This document shows, one piece after another, positions 46,766-58,871 of a DNA stretch of 64,000 nt; the first letter of the stretch is position 1; each line of letters opens with the position of its first letter. The notes beneath the pieces are model-generated. The model worked only from the letters and a program-made list of their open reading frames with translations. It was not told where the DNA came from and did not search any database. The DNA comes from Hevea brasiliensis (Eukaryota > Streptophyta > Magnoliopsida > Malpighiales > Euphorbiaceae), in NCBI RefSeq assembly GCF_030052815.1, contig NC_079496.1, positions 82,573,652 to 82,637,651 of the forward strand, read 5' to 3'. The position numbers and the translations under genes were made by a program.

Positions 46766-49700
46766 TGTCACACCTTACCCCTCTGTAAGGCATAACATGA
46801 TCCCGTAGTATACCTAATGAATTACCAACTCCGTCTACTGATAACCCATTAAATACACTACAAGGGATTTTAAAAACTTTTCTTACTTCTTTTACAGTGG
46901 TGAGCACTATTTACAGGTGTTAAAAACTTTGGTGAACTGAGGTGAAACAACTAACTCATTTGATTTATTTGGAATTTCTGTAAAAATTTTGGCAATTTGC
47001 AATCTATATTTTGGATAAAGCAGTTCTTGAAAACACAGTAAAAAAGCACTTCAATAATTTTCCAAATCTCAACTTCAATACATTTCTCAACACAACAATT
47101 CATCAACTCAATTCCATAAAAATTTTTCAAAGTCTGAGATAAGGAAATATAATACAACTTTTACAATCCAAAACACTCATAATTAATTTACAACTTCAAG
47201 TACAATTTAATTTACAATCTTCAAAACCAAATACAATATGTACATACAGTGTCATACATTACAAGATAAAGCAAAAGCGGTATACTCAATATACCAGGTA
47301 ATCCCTCGCTGGATGTATATGCAGCCTAGTCTGCTGCCCTGTCTATCTCTCTACCTGCGACAGCAATAAAAAGCTATCGCTGAGACAATGTCTCAGTGGT
47401 GCACAACATTAACCAAATCCAATTTAAATCACAATTCATAAGTCATGTAAATAGTGGATACTTAAAATCATAATTAAATTCAAGACAATAATTGTCAACA
47501 AGAATTTAAACTCCATTTCTCAATATCACAATAATTTTCCATAAGTCGATCAGTTTGAATTCAAAAGATGTATATGTCAATGAGAGTTTAAATCCATTTC
47601 ACAATCTCACAATACACATCAATAAATCACACAGCTTAATCATGATCCATAATTCAATTCATCCCAAAAGCCGATGGCTAATGAGGTATTCAATTCATCC
47701 CAAAAGTCGATGACTAATGAGGAATAACATGGCTAGCTAGCAAAAATATGAGTACTCATTCTATTCGTCCTCAACAGGCACACACCTCAACACTTCAGCC
47801 AGAGAGGGAATTCAATTCATCCCACTAGACAAGCTAGAGAGGAATACAATCAATATACATGATAGCTGTGGTTTCAAACCATTTCTAATGCTTTTTAATC
47901 AATAAGTATCCATCAATGTCATTCAAACCATTTTTCACAGTTTCAAACTATTCACAATATTTTTCAATCGATAAATATTCATCAAACACATTTCCACAAT
48001 TTAAAATAATGATATACAAATAATCAATATTTATTTCCATTGAAAATAGTTCAAAAGAAACAGTTGTTGTGCACAAACCTCTGATATTTGTCTCCTGGTC
48101 TTGACTCAGTATTTCTTTCCCTTTTGCTGAGTCCTTGTTAACTGAGAAACACAATTTGAAGTGTTTCAGTACCAAATTAAACTGTCTCTCTCGATGGGGT
48201 TTGGTAAAAAAAGCACTGAACTCAATAATTCACTTAATCACCTAATAAACCGACCCTCATTGCGTTTTAGGTAAATTAGGTTTTAGTGTCGTTAATATGT
48301 GAGATTCGATAGTGTTTTTGTTTTGTTATGTTTTACAAAAGTCATTTGCTCGCTTAGTGCATTTTATTGCAAATTCTCGGATTCCGAACACTGGTTTGAC
48401 CTAACCGACGATCTAGTTCCCTTGGTTTTCGGGTCTCGGTCGAAACTACAAACTTGTAGATCTAGGTCTTATTGCACGCGTGCAAAATTTCAGGTCAATC
48501 CGAGTTAAGTAGACCAAGTTATGGTCATTACACTATTGCTGGTCAAGTGGTACCATTTTAGGTCAATTTTAGGTCAAATTGGTCAATTCTGGTTCGGCCA
48601 GTTTTTGGACCCGAACTTGTGCAAGTTGTTTGACTTGCTTATGGTCATTTCTGGGCTTTGGTGTCTTCATAAGACTTGTAGGTATGGGTCTTAACTATTC
48701 ATGGTTAAAATTTCAGGTCAATTGGACCTGGTTTGAGTGAGTTATGGCCTAAATACTCACTGCTGCCCAATTGGTCATTTTTCAGGTCCTAATTGCACCT
48801 AATCCGAATTGGTCAAATTTTTAGGTCACCTTGCAAGCAGAATTTTGGCATGGTTTCTCAATGAAAGTTGGCACATTTTGTGCCTAGTTTCACCCCAAAT
48901 TGGTCTCATACCAATTGAGGTTACACATTCAAGGTTATAGGCTAAAATATTCACTGCCCTCAATATGCATTTCACACCCCAACTTCAAACACACACTTAC
49001 CTTTGCAAGGTTTACTTCCATACCCTACCAAACTGTTTTGGCACATTACCAACAACATTTTCTACATAACATTAGCATTATTTTGGGCAGATTCCAATCA
49101 CCCTCAACACACTAAATATCATTCACAATTACAATTTCTAAGTACCATTACAAACACACCTAAACATTACAAACTTTACATACACTTTACAATGTAAATT
49201 GACATACATATCATCAATCCTTCTAGGTCAATATGCTGCCCACACTCCTTCAATATACACCATTATTCAAGTGTCCACAAGCTGCCACAATTCATTCATC
49301 AACATCACATTGCCGTACCATATGCCAATTCCCATCAAAGTGCATCATTCACCATATATACATGCATTAAATCACTAGGTTACTAAATCACCATGATTAA
49401 CATTATTTCTCATCAATTATATACACAAATACCTCATCAAAAACGTGACCCATGGCTGTCCAAAATGGCAATAACAATAACCCTTCAAACTCAAAATTTT
49501 CCTTCACCAAACCAATACCCATAACATGCATAAAAACTTTAACAAAGGATTTCTCAAAAATGCAAACTTACCTTTAATTGTAAATTGCTAAACCTTCACC
49601 AAACTTCCCAAAATTGGTATCAATATCTTCCTTGTGATGTGTAGACAAATTTTAGTGAAGAACACTAAGTGAATGGAGTTGAAATGGAAGGAGGGATCAA

Positions 49701-50435
49701 GCTTGCATGAAAATGTCCATGGAGTTTTCTCTCCCTTCATTCACGGCTTGGATGGTAAATGAAGAAGATGAAGTGGCTGCTGGACATAGTGGACTTACAT
49801 CAGCCCCATAATGTGTTTATTTTATTCCCTTAGTGGTCCACTTACTCTAATTAATTCATATTATAAGTTACTTTCTTTTAATCCCACATTAAACCCTTAA
49901 TTCTCACTATTTACTTTAGGTACCATCAAATTAATTTTTCATTTCATTTTCTAAGTGTAATACTATTTATTTTTAATGGACATTTAGGTCAAAAGACAAT
50001 TCGGGATGTCAAATGAACATAATGCCCTGCTCGTGGCTTTCCGATTTTTCTAATAATCGTATTTTGTCTGTTTTTCGATTTCTCACTTTTCTTTGTACTA
50101 ATTATTTAATTTTTCTTTAATCTTTCTAATGAGATTTATACTTCAATAAGGGTCTATTTATGTCCAAAAAATGTTTTCCAGGGTTCCCCGCAGTCCAGGG
50201 TTAGTCAACGGTCCATGCCGTGACTTCCCGGTGCGGTCACCCATCACTAGGTTTCCTGGCTCACTTACTCGGTTACATTTCTTTACTATGATTTTTCCTT
50301 TGTTTTTCTTTTCTTGTATTTCATTATTTTATGTCTCCTCACTCATATTGAGGTACGGTTCTAGGCATCCTAGCTGTCCGGACAACACTGGTCACCGGAG
50401 CAGCAGAACGCACTACCGAACTTTGGGGTGTTACA
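46766..50435 (-). repeat. 3' LTR of N2 (family II)
   Basis: It starts TGTCACACCTTACCCC and ends GGGGTGTTACA. Element-sense landmarks: donor AAG|GTAAGT at 49571, hairpin 47380-47403 and acceptor CTGTCGCAG|GT (AG 47356-47355). Lesions relative to the 5' LTR occur near 46995-47045 and 47215-47260. It contains no gene. Confidence 0.95.
47380..47403 (-). promoter_or_regulatory. Conserved LTR hairpin, 3' LTR of N2
   Basis: A perfect 7-bp stem CTGAGAC/GTCTCAG (47380-47396) followed by TGGTGCA; 25 nt before the candidate acceptor in element sense. Confidence 0.55.
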
Positions 50436-50450
50436 ATTCTCCCCCCCTTA
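50436..50450 (-). other. Polypurine tract of N2
   Basis: Same G-run followed by AGAAT as in N1, directly before the LTR start in element sense. Confidence 0.88.
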
Positions 50451-50481
50451 AATAAATTTCGTCTCGAAATTTTACCTGGAA

Positions 50482-53400
50482 TTAGTCTCTGAATAGCTGT
50501 GGGTACTGTCTCCTCATATCCTCTTCACGTTCCCAAGTTGCTTCCTGGCCTGAATGATGGTTCCACAAAGACTTTAACTGTGTGTATCTGTTTGTTCCTC
50601 AGCTGTTTCACCTCATAAGCCAGAATTTTTATGGGTTCTTCCTCATATGAGAGGTCTGGATTTACTTCAATCTCTTCAACTGATAGTACATGAGATGGGT
50701 CTGATCTGTACCTCCTTAACATGGACACTTGACACTGTGTATCCTTGCTAACTCTGGAGGTAATGCCAACCGGTATGCCAAGGGACCCACTCTTTCCAGA
50801 ACTTCATATGGTCCGATGAAACGAGGACTCAGTTTCCCCTTTCTGCCAAATCTCATAATCCTCTTCCAAGGAGAAACTTTGAGGAATACCTTATCACCCA
50901 CTGCATACTCAATATCTCTTCTCTTGAGATCAACATAGGACTTTGACGGCCGATGCAGCCTTGAGCCTATCTCTCGATCAACTGATCTTTTCCTCTGTCA
51001 CTGGACAATTTCGCCCAATCATCTTCCTTTCACCTACTTCATCCCAACATAAGGGAGTTCTGCACTTCCTGCAATACAAAGCTTCATATGGAGGCATCCC
51101 TATGCTTGATTGGTAGCTGTTGTTATAAGCAAACTCAATCAACTACCTTCAAATTCAATCACACAAGCCCGTAGCATATCCTCCAATATCTGAATAACCC
51201 TCTCGCATCGCCATCCGCTGTGGGTGGAATCTTTGTCTTGAAGTTCATCTAGTTCCTAGGGCTCTCAAGACTACCCTAATCTAGAAGTGAACCTAGGATC
51301 TCTCGCCGACACAATTGCTACCGCACTCCATGCGCTTTTACAATCTCATATATGTACAATCTGGCCAATCTTTCCAGGCTATAGTCCATCCGAACTGGCA
51401 AAAAGTGAGCAGACTTAGTCAATCTGTCAACTATAACCCATACTGCATCATGACTACTCTGTGTCCTTGGAAGTCCTGTAACAAAATCCATAGTTATCCG
51501 TTCCCATTTCCACTCTGGTACTGACAAAGGATGTAACAAACCACTTGGAACTTGATGTTCGCCTTTACTTGCTGACAAGTTAGGCATTTGGAAATGAATT
51601 CAGCTATATCTCTTTTCATGCCCATCCACCAAGAATGCTCTTTCACCCTCTCAGACATTTTAGTTCCACCAGGTGCATAGCAAATGGAGACTCATGTGCT
51701 TCCTTCAAAATGTTTTGTCTCAATTCCACATCACTAGGAACGCACATTCTACCCTGATTTAGCAATAAACCATCATCTCTCACAGGGAATTCAGGTTTCT
51801 TGCCATGTTGTACTTCTTTCAGTAGCTTCTGATATTTTTCATCACTGCGGCAGCCATTCGACCGATCAATCAACACCGGTGTACATGCCATGCAACTACT
51901 CATCTGTCCCTCATCATCAACCTCTAAACCGCATGTCAGTGCTTTCAATTCATATACCATGGACAAAGGAGAAACTCTGAGACTTGCCATAGTCTTGCGA
52001 CTTAAGGCGTCAGCCACCACATTTGCTTTTCCTGGCTGATAGTCAATTAAGCAATCATAATCTTTAATGAGTTCTAACCATCTCCTCGCCTCAAATTCAA
52101 TTCCTTCAGGTGCCTAAGTACTTCAAGCTCTTGTGATCTGTGTAAATGTAGCATTTCTCCCCATACAAATAGTGTCTCCAGATCTTGAGCAAAAACAATA
52201 GCCGCTAACTCTGGATCATGTGTTGGGTAGTTCCTCTCATGCGGTTTCATGGCGTGATGCATAAGCAATGACATTCGATCTTGCATCAAGACACGCCTAA
52301 CCCATTGTGAGAAGCATCACTATAAATCGTATATTCTTTACCCGAGTAGGTAAAGTGAGAACTGAGCTTCGCTTAAGCACCTCTTCAACTCATCAAAACT
52401 CACGACATTTATCACCCACGAAATTTTACATCTTTCCGGCGGCTTGGTCGTGGAGAAGATAACATAGAAAATCCCTTCACAAACCGACGGTAATATCCAC
52501 TAAGCCTGTAAACTGTGAATTTCGTGATGTTCTGGCGGCTTCTAATTAAGGATAGCTTCTACCTTCTCGAATCTACCTTGATCCCTTCAAATGACACAAC
52601 ATGTCCCAAAAAGGAGATTTCCTTCACCAAAATTCACATTTCGACAATTTGGCGCATAACTATTTCTCCTTAAAGTCTGCATACAATCCGCAGATGTCTA
52701 TCATGCTCCTCTGCACTCCTCGAGTATATCAAAATGTCATCAATAAACACCACCACAAATTGATCAAGATATGGTCGAAGATAGTGTTCATCGATCCATA
52801 AAAGCGGTGGAGCATTTGTTAACCCGAATGGCATTACTAGAAACTCATAGTGGCCATACCGAAGTTCTCAAAGCGCTTTTGGGATACTCGCTCTTGCACC
52901 TTCAACCGATGATAACCAGATCGCAAATCAATTTTGGAGAATATCTGCACCCTTCAACTGATCGAACAGATCATCAATGCGAGGCAATGGATATCTGTTC
53001 TTTATTGTCACCCTATTCAACTGCCTGTAGTCAATGCATAAGCGGAGAGTACCATCCTTCTTCTTAACAAACAATACTGGTGCTCCCCAAGGTGACACAC
53101 TAGGGCGGATGAAGCCCTTTTCAAGTAATTCTTGTAATCGTATCTTGACTCCTTCAACTCACTGGTGCCATTCGTATGGCGTTATGGAGATTGGATCCAC
53201 ACCAGTGAACATTAATTTCAAATCGCACTTCTCTTCCGAGGTAATCACGCAATTCATCAGGAAACACGTCTGGAAAGTCATGTACTGTAGGGATGTCCTT
53301 CAATGCTGGACTCCCCACTTGGGTGTCTATCACATGTGCCAAGTATGCTTCACACCCTTTTCTGATCATTTTTCTGGCTAGTGCAGCCGAAATGATGTTG

Positions 53401-55000
53401 GATGGCAATAGCTGCCTCTCCCCATGTATCACCACATTATCAGATCGAGGAGACCAAAGGTGACTTTTCACTTACATACCAATCATGGCATGATGCCTAG
53501 CTAACCAATCCATGCCCAAGATGATATCATAATCTCTGAAGGGCATTTCAATGAGATCGGACAGAAAAGTGTGTCCTTGGATCACCAAAGGACAATCTCT
53601 ATTCATCCTATTAACCCTGACCTCCTGTCCTAGCGGACTTGTTACTAGCACCTCAAAGTCCATTTTTGTACATGGAACAGCAATGCAATCAATGATGCTA
53701 GCACTCACATAAGAATGGGTAGAACCCGGATCAAATAGCACAAATACATTCGTTAAAAGTTGAGAAGGTACCAGCCACAACATCGATGTCTCGCCTCTTC
53801 TCTCTGTCTCATGGCATAGACTCGATCGAGCACTGCCTTGTTCTCGACTGCTTTATCGTGCCTTGGTCGTCTGGGTTACCTCTACCCCGCCTCTACCTCT
53901 GCTAGGTGGTTGTGAGCTTCGTGACAGTGGCTCAACTAACCCTTCGCAGAGTAGGAGGTGGTCCAACTCTGCGACCATCGGTGCAGTCCTTGGCAAGTGT
54001 CCTGGTGCCTCCACAGCTTATAACAGCTCCAATAGCCTTGTAACAGATTCCACCATGATTCTTTCCACAAGTTTCACATTGGGGAGGGTAGGAACTTCGG
54101 TACTCACGACTGGATAGGGGAGGTCTCTGTCCCGAATATCTTCCCCTACTGCATTTCTTGCCACCTCTGCCATGTCCCCCATAGTTCTTCCTCTTTCCAG
54201 TATGACCACTGGAACTCTGATCTACTGATTTTCCCTCTTTCTCTGTCTTCTCTAACCTCTTCTTCTCAGGAGCAGTCTCAAACTCAACTCTTTCCAACTC
54301 TAGGGCTTGAGAAACAAGTTCAGAGAAGTTAGTGTGTTTGAAACCGAGCACTTGTACTCTAATCTGGGCTTCAAGCCGTTTCAAACCTCTTGCATCTCTC
54401 CTTTGGTAGAGAGTAGACTCACCGCATAATGGCTAAGGCGGAAAATTCTCTTTCATACTCACCACCGATCCGCTCTGCTTTCAAACTTAAGAATTCTTGT
54501 AGCTTCGGGTCTACATAAGCATCGAGGATGTATTGCCTCGAATTCCCGAGGAAGTCATTCCAGTCAAGATCGCAGTTCTACTGCATCGTGGGGAATGGTT
54601 TTCCACCACCATAAGCATCCCCTTGTAGTAAGGATACCGAGTATTCAAGTCCGAGCTCCTCTGTACAATGAAGTTTCTTGAACACCCTATCCATCCTCTC
54701 TAACCACTGCTCACTTCTAGAGGATCTATCGCCCCTTAAACTCTGTAGCCCCATACTTCATCAATTTATCATACTGTCTCTTAGGAGACTGTGGTTGTAC
54801 CACGGGAGTATGAATTGGGACTTGAGTAGTTGCATTACCAGAAATTTATTGGAATATTGCAGCCATCACGAGCGAATCGAGCAGAAATCTGCAGATGCAG
54901 GGCCGGTGTCACTTGAACCACTGACATTTTGTACAGCTGGGGCATCCCCTTGCACCTCAGCCTCAATAGACTGATCGACTGAACGATCACCCTCTTCCAT
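50482..55000 (-). pseudogene. gag-pol: gag-pol of N2, multiply frameshifted as assembled
   Basis: ATG 55000 starts MEEGDRSVDQSIEAEVQGDA. Recognisable pieces follow in order: Gag (54384-53932, LELERVE motif, first knuckle CETCGKNHGGIC; the canonical CCHC knuckle is damaged), protease (53783-53472, [29 protein letters not shown]), linker (53471-53154), RT only in short scraps (53130-52560), RNase H scraps (52289-52074), integrase zinc region (52020-51643), integrase core (51587-51318, [16 protein letters not shown]), GPY/F (50901-50716) and chromodomain (50728-50525) ending at TAA 50482-50484. Breaks coincide with places where N1 or H have CAG, CTG or CAGC, for example 52371-52440. Whether these are real mutations or consensus errors is discussed in the findings. 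Confidence 0.9.
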
Positions 55001-55169
55001 ATTCAATGCGAGGATCTTAGCTTTCCTGAATAATAACACAAGGATATTTACTCTCGTTAGTGCATATTTATACTGTAATGTACTGTATGTATCAAACAAT
55101 GATATTGAGCAGTTGTACTATGAAGAAAGGACATTCAAATAACAGGTGAAAACAGAATTTAAAAACTTT

Positions 55170-55181
55170 GCTCTGATACCA
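55170..55181 (-). other. Primer-binding site of N2 (initiator tRNA-Met)
   Basis: The minus strand reads TGGTATCAGAGC, eight bases inside the LTR boundary, identical to N1. Confidence 0.94.
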
Positions 55182-55189
55182 CTAAAACA

Positions 55190-58100
55190 TGTCACACCTT
55201 ACCCCTCTGTAAGGCATAACATGATCCCGTAGTATACCTAATGAATTACCAACTCCGTCTACTGATAACCCATTAAATACACTACAAGGGATTTTAAAAA
55301 CTTTTCTTACTTCTTTTACAGTGGTGAGCACTATTTACAGGTGTTAAAAACTTTGGTGAACTGAGGTGAAACAACTAACTCATTTGATTTATTTGGAATT
55401 TCTGTAAAAATTTTGGCAAGGTGCCATCTGTATTTTGGATAAAACAGTTCTTCAGAAAACCTGTAAAAAAAAGCACTTCAATAATTTTCCAAATCTCAAC
55501 TTCAATACATTTCTCAACACAACAATTCATCAACTCAATTCCATAAAAATTTTTCAAAGTCTGAGATAAGGAAATATAATACAACTTTTACAATCCAAAA
55601 CACTCATAATTAATTTACAACTTCAAGTACAATTTAATTTACAACTGCTCAAAACCAAATACAATATGTACATACAAAGGTCATGCATTACAAGATAAAA
55701 AGCAAAAGCGGTATACTCAATATACTGTAATCCTCATTGGATGTATATGCGGCCTAGTCCACGCCTGTCTATCTCTCTACTGCGATAAAGAATAAAGCTA
55801 TCATTTGAGACAATGTCTCAATGGTGCACAACATTAACCAAATCCAATTTAAATCACAATTCATAAGTCATGTAAATAGTGGATACTTAAAATCATAATT
55901 AAATTCAAGACAATAATTGTCAACAAGAATTTAAACTCCATTTCTCAATATCACAATAATTTTCCATAAGTCAGATCAGTTTGAATTCAAAAGACAAGAT
56001 ATGTCAATGAGAGTTTAAATCCATTTCACAATCTCACAATACACATCAATAAATCACACACAGCTTAATCATGATCCATAATTCAATTCATCCCAAAAGC
56101 CGATGGCTAATGAGGTATTCAATTCATCCTAAAAGTCGATGACTAATGAGGAATAACATGGCTAGCTAGCAAAAATATGAGTACTCATTCTATTCGTCCT
56201 CAAAAGGCACACACCTCAACACTTCAGCCAGATAGGGAATTCAAATCATCACACTAGACAAGCTAGAGAGGAATACAATCAATATACATGATAGTCGTGG
56301 TTTCAAACCATTTCTAATGCTTTTAATCAATAAGTATCCATCAATGTCATTCAAACCATTTTTCACAGCTTTCAAACTATTCACAATATTTTTCAATCGA
56401 TAAATATTCATCAAACACATTTCCACAATTTAAAATAATGATATACAAATAATCAATATTTATTTCCATTGAAAATAGTTCAAAAGAAACAGTTGTTGTG
56501 CACAAACCTCTGATATTTGTCTCCTGGTCTTGACTCAAGATTTCTTTCCTTTTGCCGAGTCCTTGTTAATCGAGAAACACAATTTGAAGTGTTTCAGCAT
56601 CAAATTAAACTGTCTCTATCGATGGGGTTTGGTAAATAATGCACTGAACTCAATTATTCACTTAATCACCTAATAAACCGACCCTCATTGCGTTTTAGGT
56701 AAATTAGGTTTTAGTGTCGTTAATATGTCACATTCGATAGGGTTTTAGGTTTGGTATGTTTTAACAAAGTCATTTCTCGCTTAGTGCATTTTAATGCAAA
56801 TTGTCGATTCCGAACACTGGTTTGACCTAACCGACGATCTAGTTCCTCAGTTTTGGTCTCGGTCGAAACTACAAACTTGTAGATCTAGGTCTTATTGCAC
56901 GCGGTGCAAAATTTCAGGTCAATCCGAGTTAAGTAGACCAAGTTATGGTCATTACACTATTTCTGGTCAAGTGGTACCATTTTAGGTCAATTTTAGGTCA
57001 AATTGGTCAATTCTGGTTCGGCCAGTTTTTGGACCCGAACTTGTGCAAGTTGTTTGACTTGCTTATGGTCATTTCTGGGTTTTGGTGTCTTCATAAGACT
57101 TGTAGGTATGGGTCTTAACTATTCATGGTTAAAATTTCAGGTCAATTGGACCTGGTTTGAGTGAGTTATGGCCTAAATACTCACTGCTGCCCAATTGGTC
57201 ATTTTTCAGGTCCTAATTGCACCTAATCCGAATTGGTCAAATTTTTAGGTCACCTTGCAAGCAGAATTTTGGCATGGTTTCTCAATGAAAGTTGGCACAT
57301 TTTGTGCCTAGTTTCACCCCAAATTGGTCTCATACCAATTGAGGTTACACATTCAAGGTTATAGGCTAAAATATTCACTGCCCTCAATATGCATTTCACA
57401 CCCCAACTTCAAACACACACTTACCTTTGCAAGGTTTACTTCCATACCCTACCAAACTGTTTTGGCACATTACCAACAACATTTTCTACATAACATTAGC
57501 ATTATTTTGGGCAGATTCCAATCACCCTCAACACACCAAATATCATTCACAATTACAATTTCTAAGTACCATTACAAACACACCTAAACATTACAAACTT
57601 TACATACACTTTACAATGTAAATTGACATACATATCATCAATCCTTCTAGGTCAATATGCTGCCCACACTCCCTTCAATATACACCATTATTCAAGTGTC
57701 CACAAGCTGCCACAATTCATTCATCAACATCACATTGCCGTACCATATGCCAATTCCCATCAAAGTGCATCATTCACCATATATACATGCATTAAATCAC
57801 TAGGTTACTAAATCACCATGATTAACATTATTTCTCATCAATTATATACACAAATACCTCATCAAAAACGTGACCCATGGCTGTCCAAAATGGCAACAAC
57901 AATAACCCTTCAAACTCAAAATTTTCCTTCACCAAACCAATACCCATAACATGCATAAAAACTTTAACAAAGGATTTCTCAAAAATGCAAACTTACCTTT
58001 AATTGTAAATTGCTAAACCTTCACCAAACTTCCCAAAATTGGTATCAATATCTTCCTTGTGATGTGTAGACAAATTTTAGTGAAGAACACTAAGTGAATG

Positions 58101-58861
58101 GAGTTGAAATGGAAGGAGGGATCAAGCTTGCATGAAAATGTCCATGGAGTTTTCTCTCCCTTCATTCACGGCTTGGATGGTAAATGAAGAAGATGAAGTG
58201 GCTGCTGGACATAGTGGACTTACATCAGCCCCATAATGTGTTTATTTTATTCCCTTAGTGGTCCACTTACTCTAATTAATTCATATTATAAGTTACTTTC
58301 ACTTAATCCCACATTAAACCCTTAATTCTCACTATTTACTTTAGGTACCATCAAATTAATTTTTCATTTCATTTTCTAAGTGTAATACTATTTATTTTTA
58401 ATGGACATTTAGGTCAAAAGACAATTCGGGATGTCAAATGACCATAATGCCCTGCTCGTGGCTTTCCGATTTTTCTGAATAATCGTATTTTGTCTGTTTT
58501 TCGATTTCTCACTTTTCTTTGTACTAATTATTTAATTTTTCTTTAATCTTTCTAATGAGATTTATACTTCAATAAGGGTCTATTTATGTCCGAAAAATGT
58601 TTTCCAGGGTTCCCCGCAGTCCAGGGTTAGTCAACGGTCCATGCCGTGACTTCCCGGTGCGGTCACCCATCACTAGGTTTCCCGGCTCACTTACTCGGTT
58701 ACATTTCTTTACTATGATTTTTCCTTTGTTTTTCTTTTCTTGTATTTCATTATTTTATGTCTCCTCACTCATATTGAGGTACGGTTCTAGGCATCCTAGC
58801 TGTCCGGACAACACTGGTCACCGGAGCAGCAGAACGCACTACCGAACTTTGGGGTGTTACA
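55190..58861 (-). repeat. 5' LTR of N2 (family II)
   Basis: Near-identical to 46766-50435. It is better preserved than the 3' LTR near 55410-55470, worse near 55720-55820 (the hairpin block reads CATTTGAGACAATGTCTCAA). The outer end is followed by nine bases, ATTCTCCCC, identical to the internal sequence that follows the 3' LTR. Confidence 0.95.
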
Positions 58862-58871
58862 ATTCTCCCCT

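Larger units (their letters stand above)
46766..58861 (-). mobile_element. Element N2: Tekay-type retrotransposon with badly broken frames
   Basis: Two LTRs (46766-50435, 3670 bp; 55190-58861, 3672 bp), polypurine tract, gag-pol (50482-55000) and PBS are all present. The LTRs are near-identical over most of their length, so insertion is recent, yet gag-pol is shredded by small indels at CAG/CTG motifs. The left flank ends AGTTC (46761-46765). On the right the LTR is followed by ATTCTCCCCT before AGTTC (58872-58876), so there is no clean adjacent target duplication. Confidence 0.94.

Noticed and set aside
34543..58861. Endogenous plant pararetrovirus
   Set aside because: No movement-protein or coat-protein frame; there are true LTRs, target-site duplications, integrase and chromodomain, which identify Ty3/Gypsy chromoviruses.
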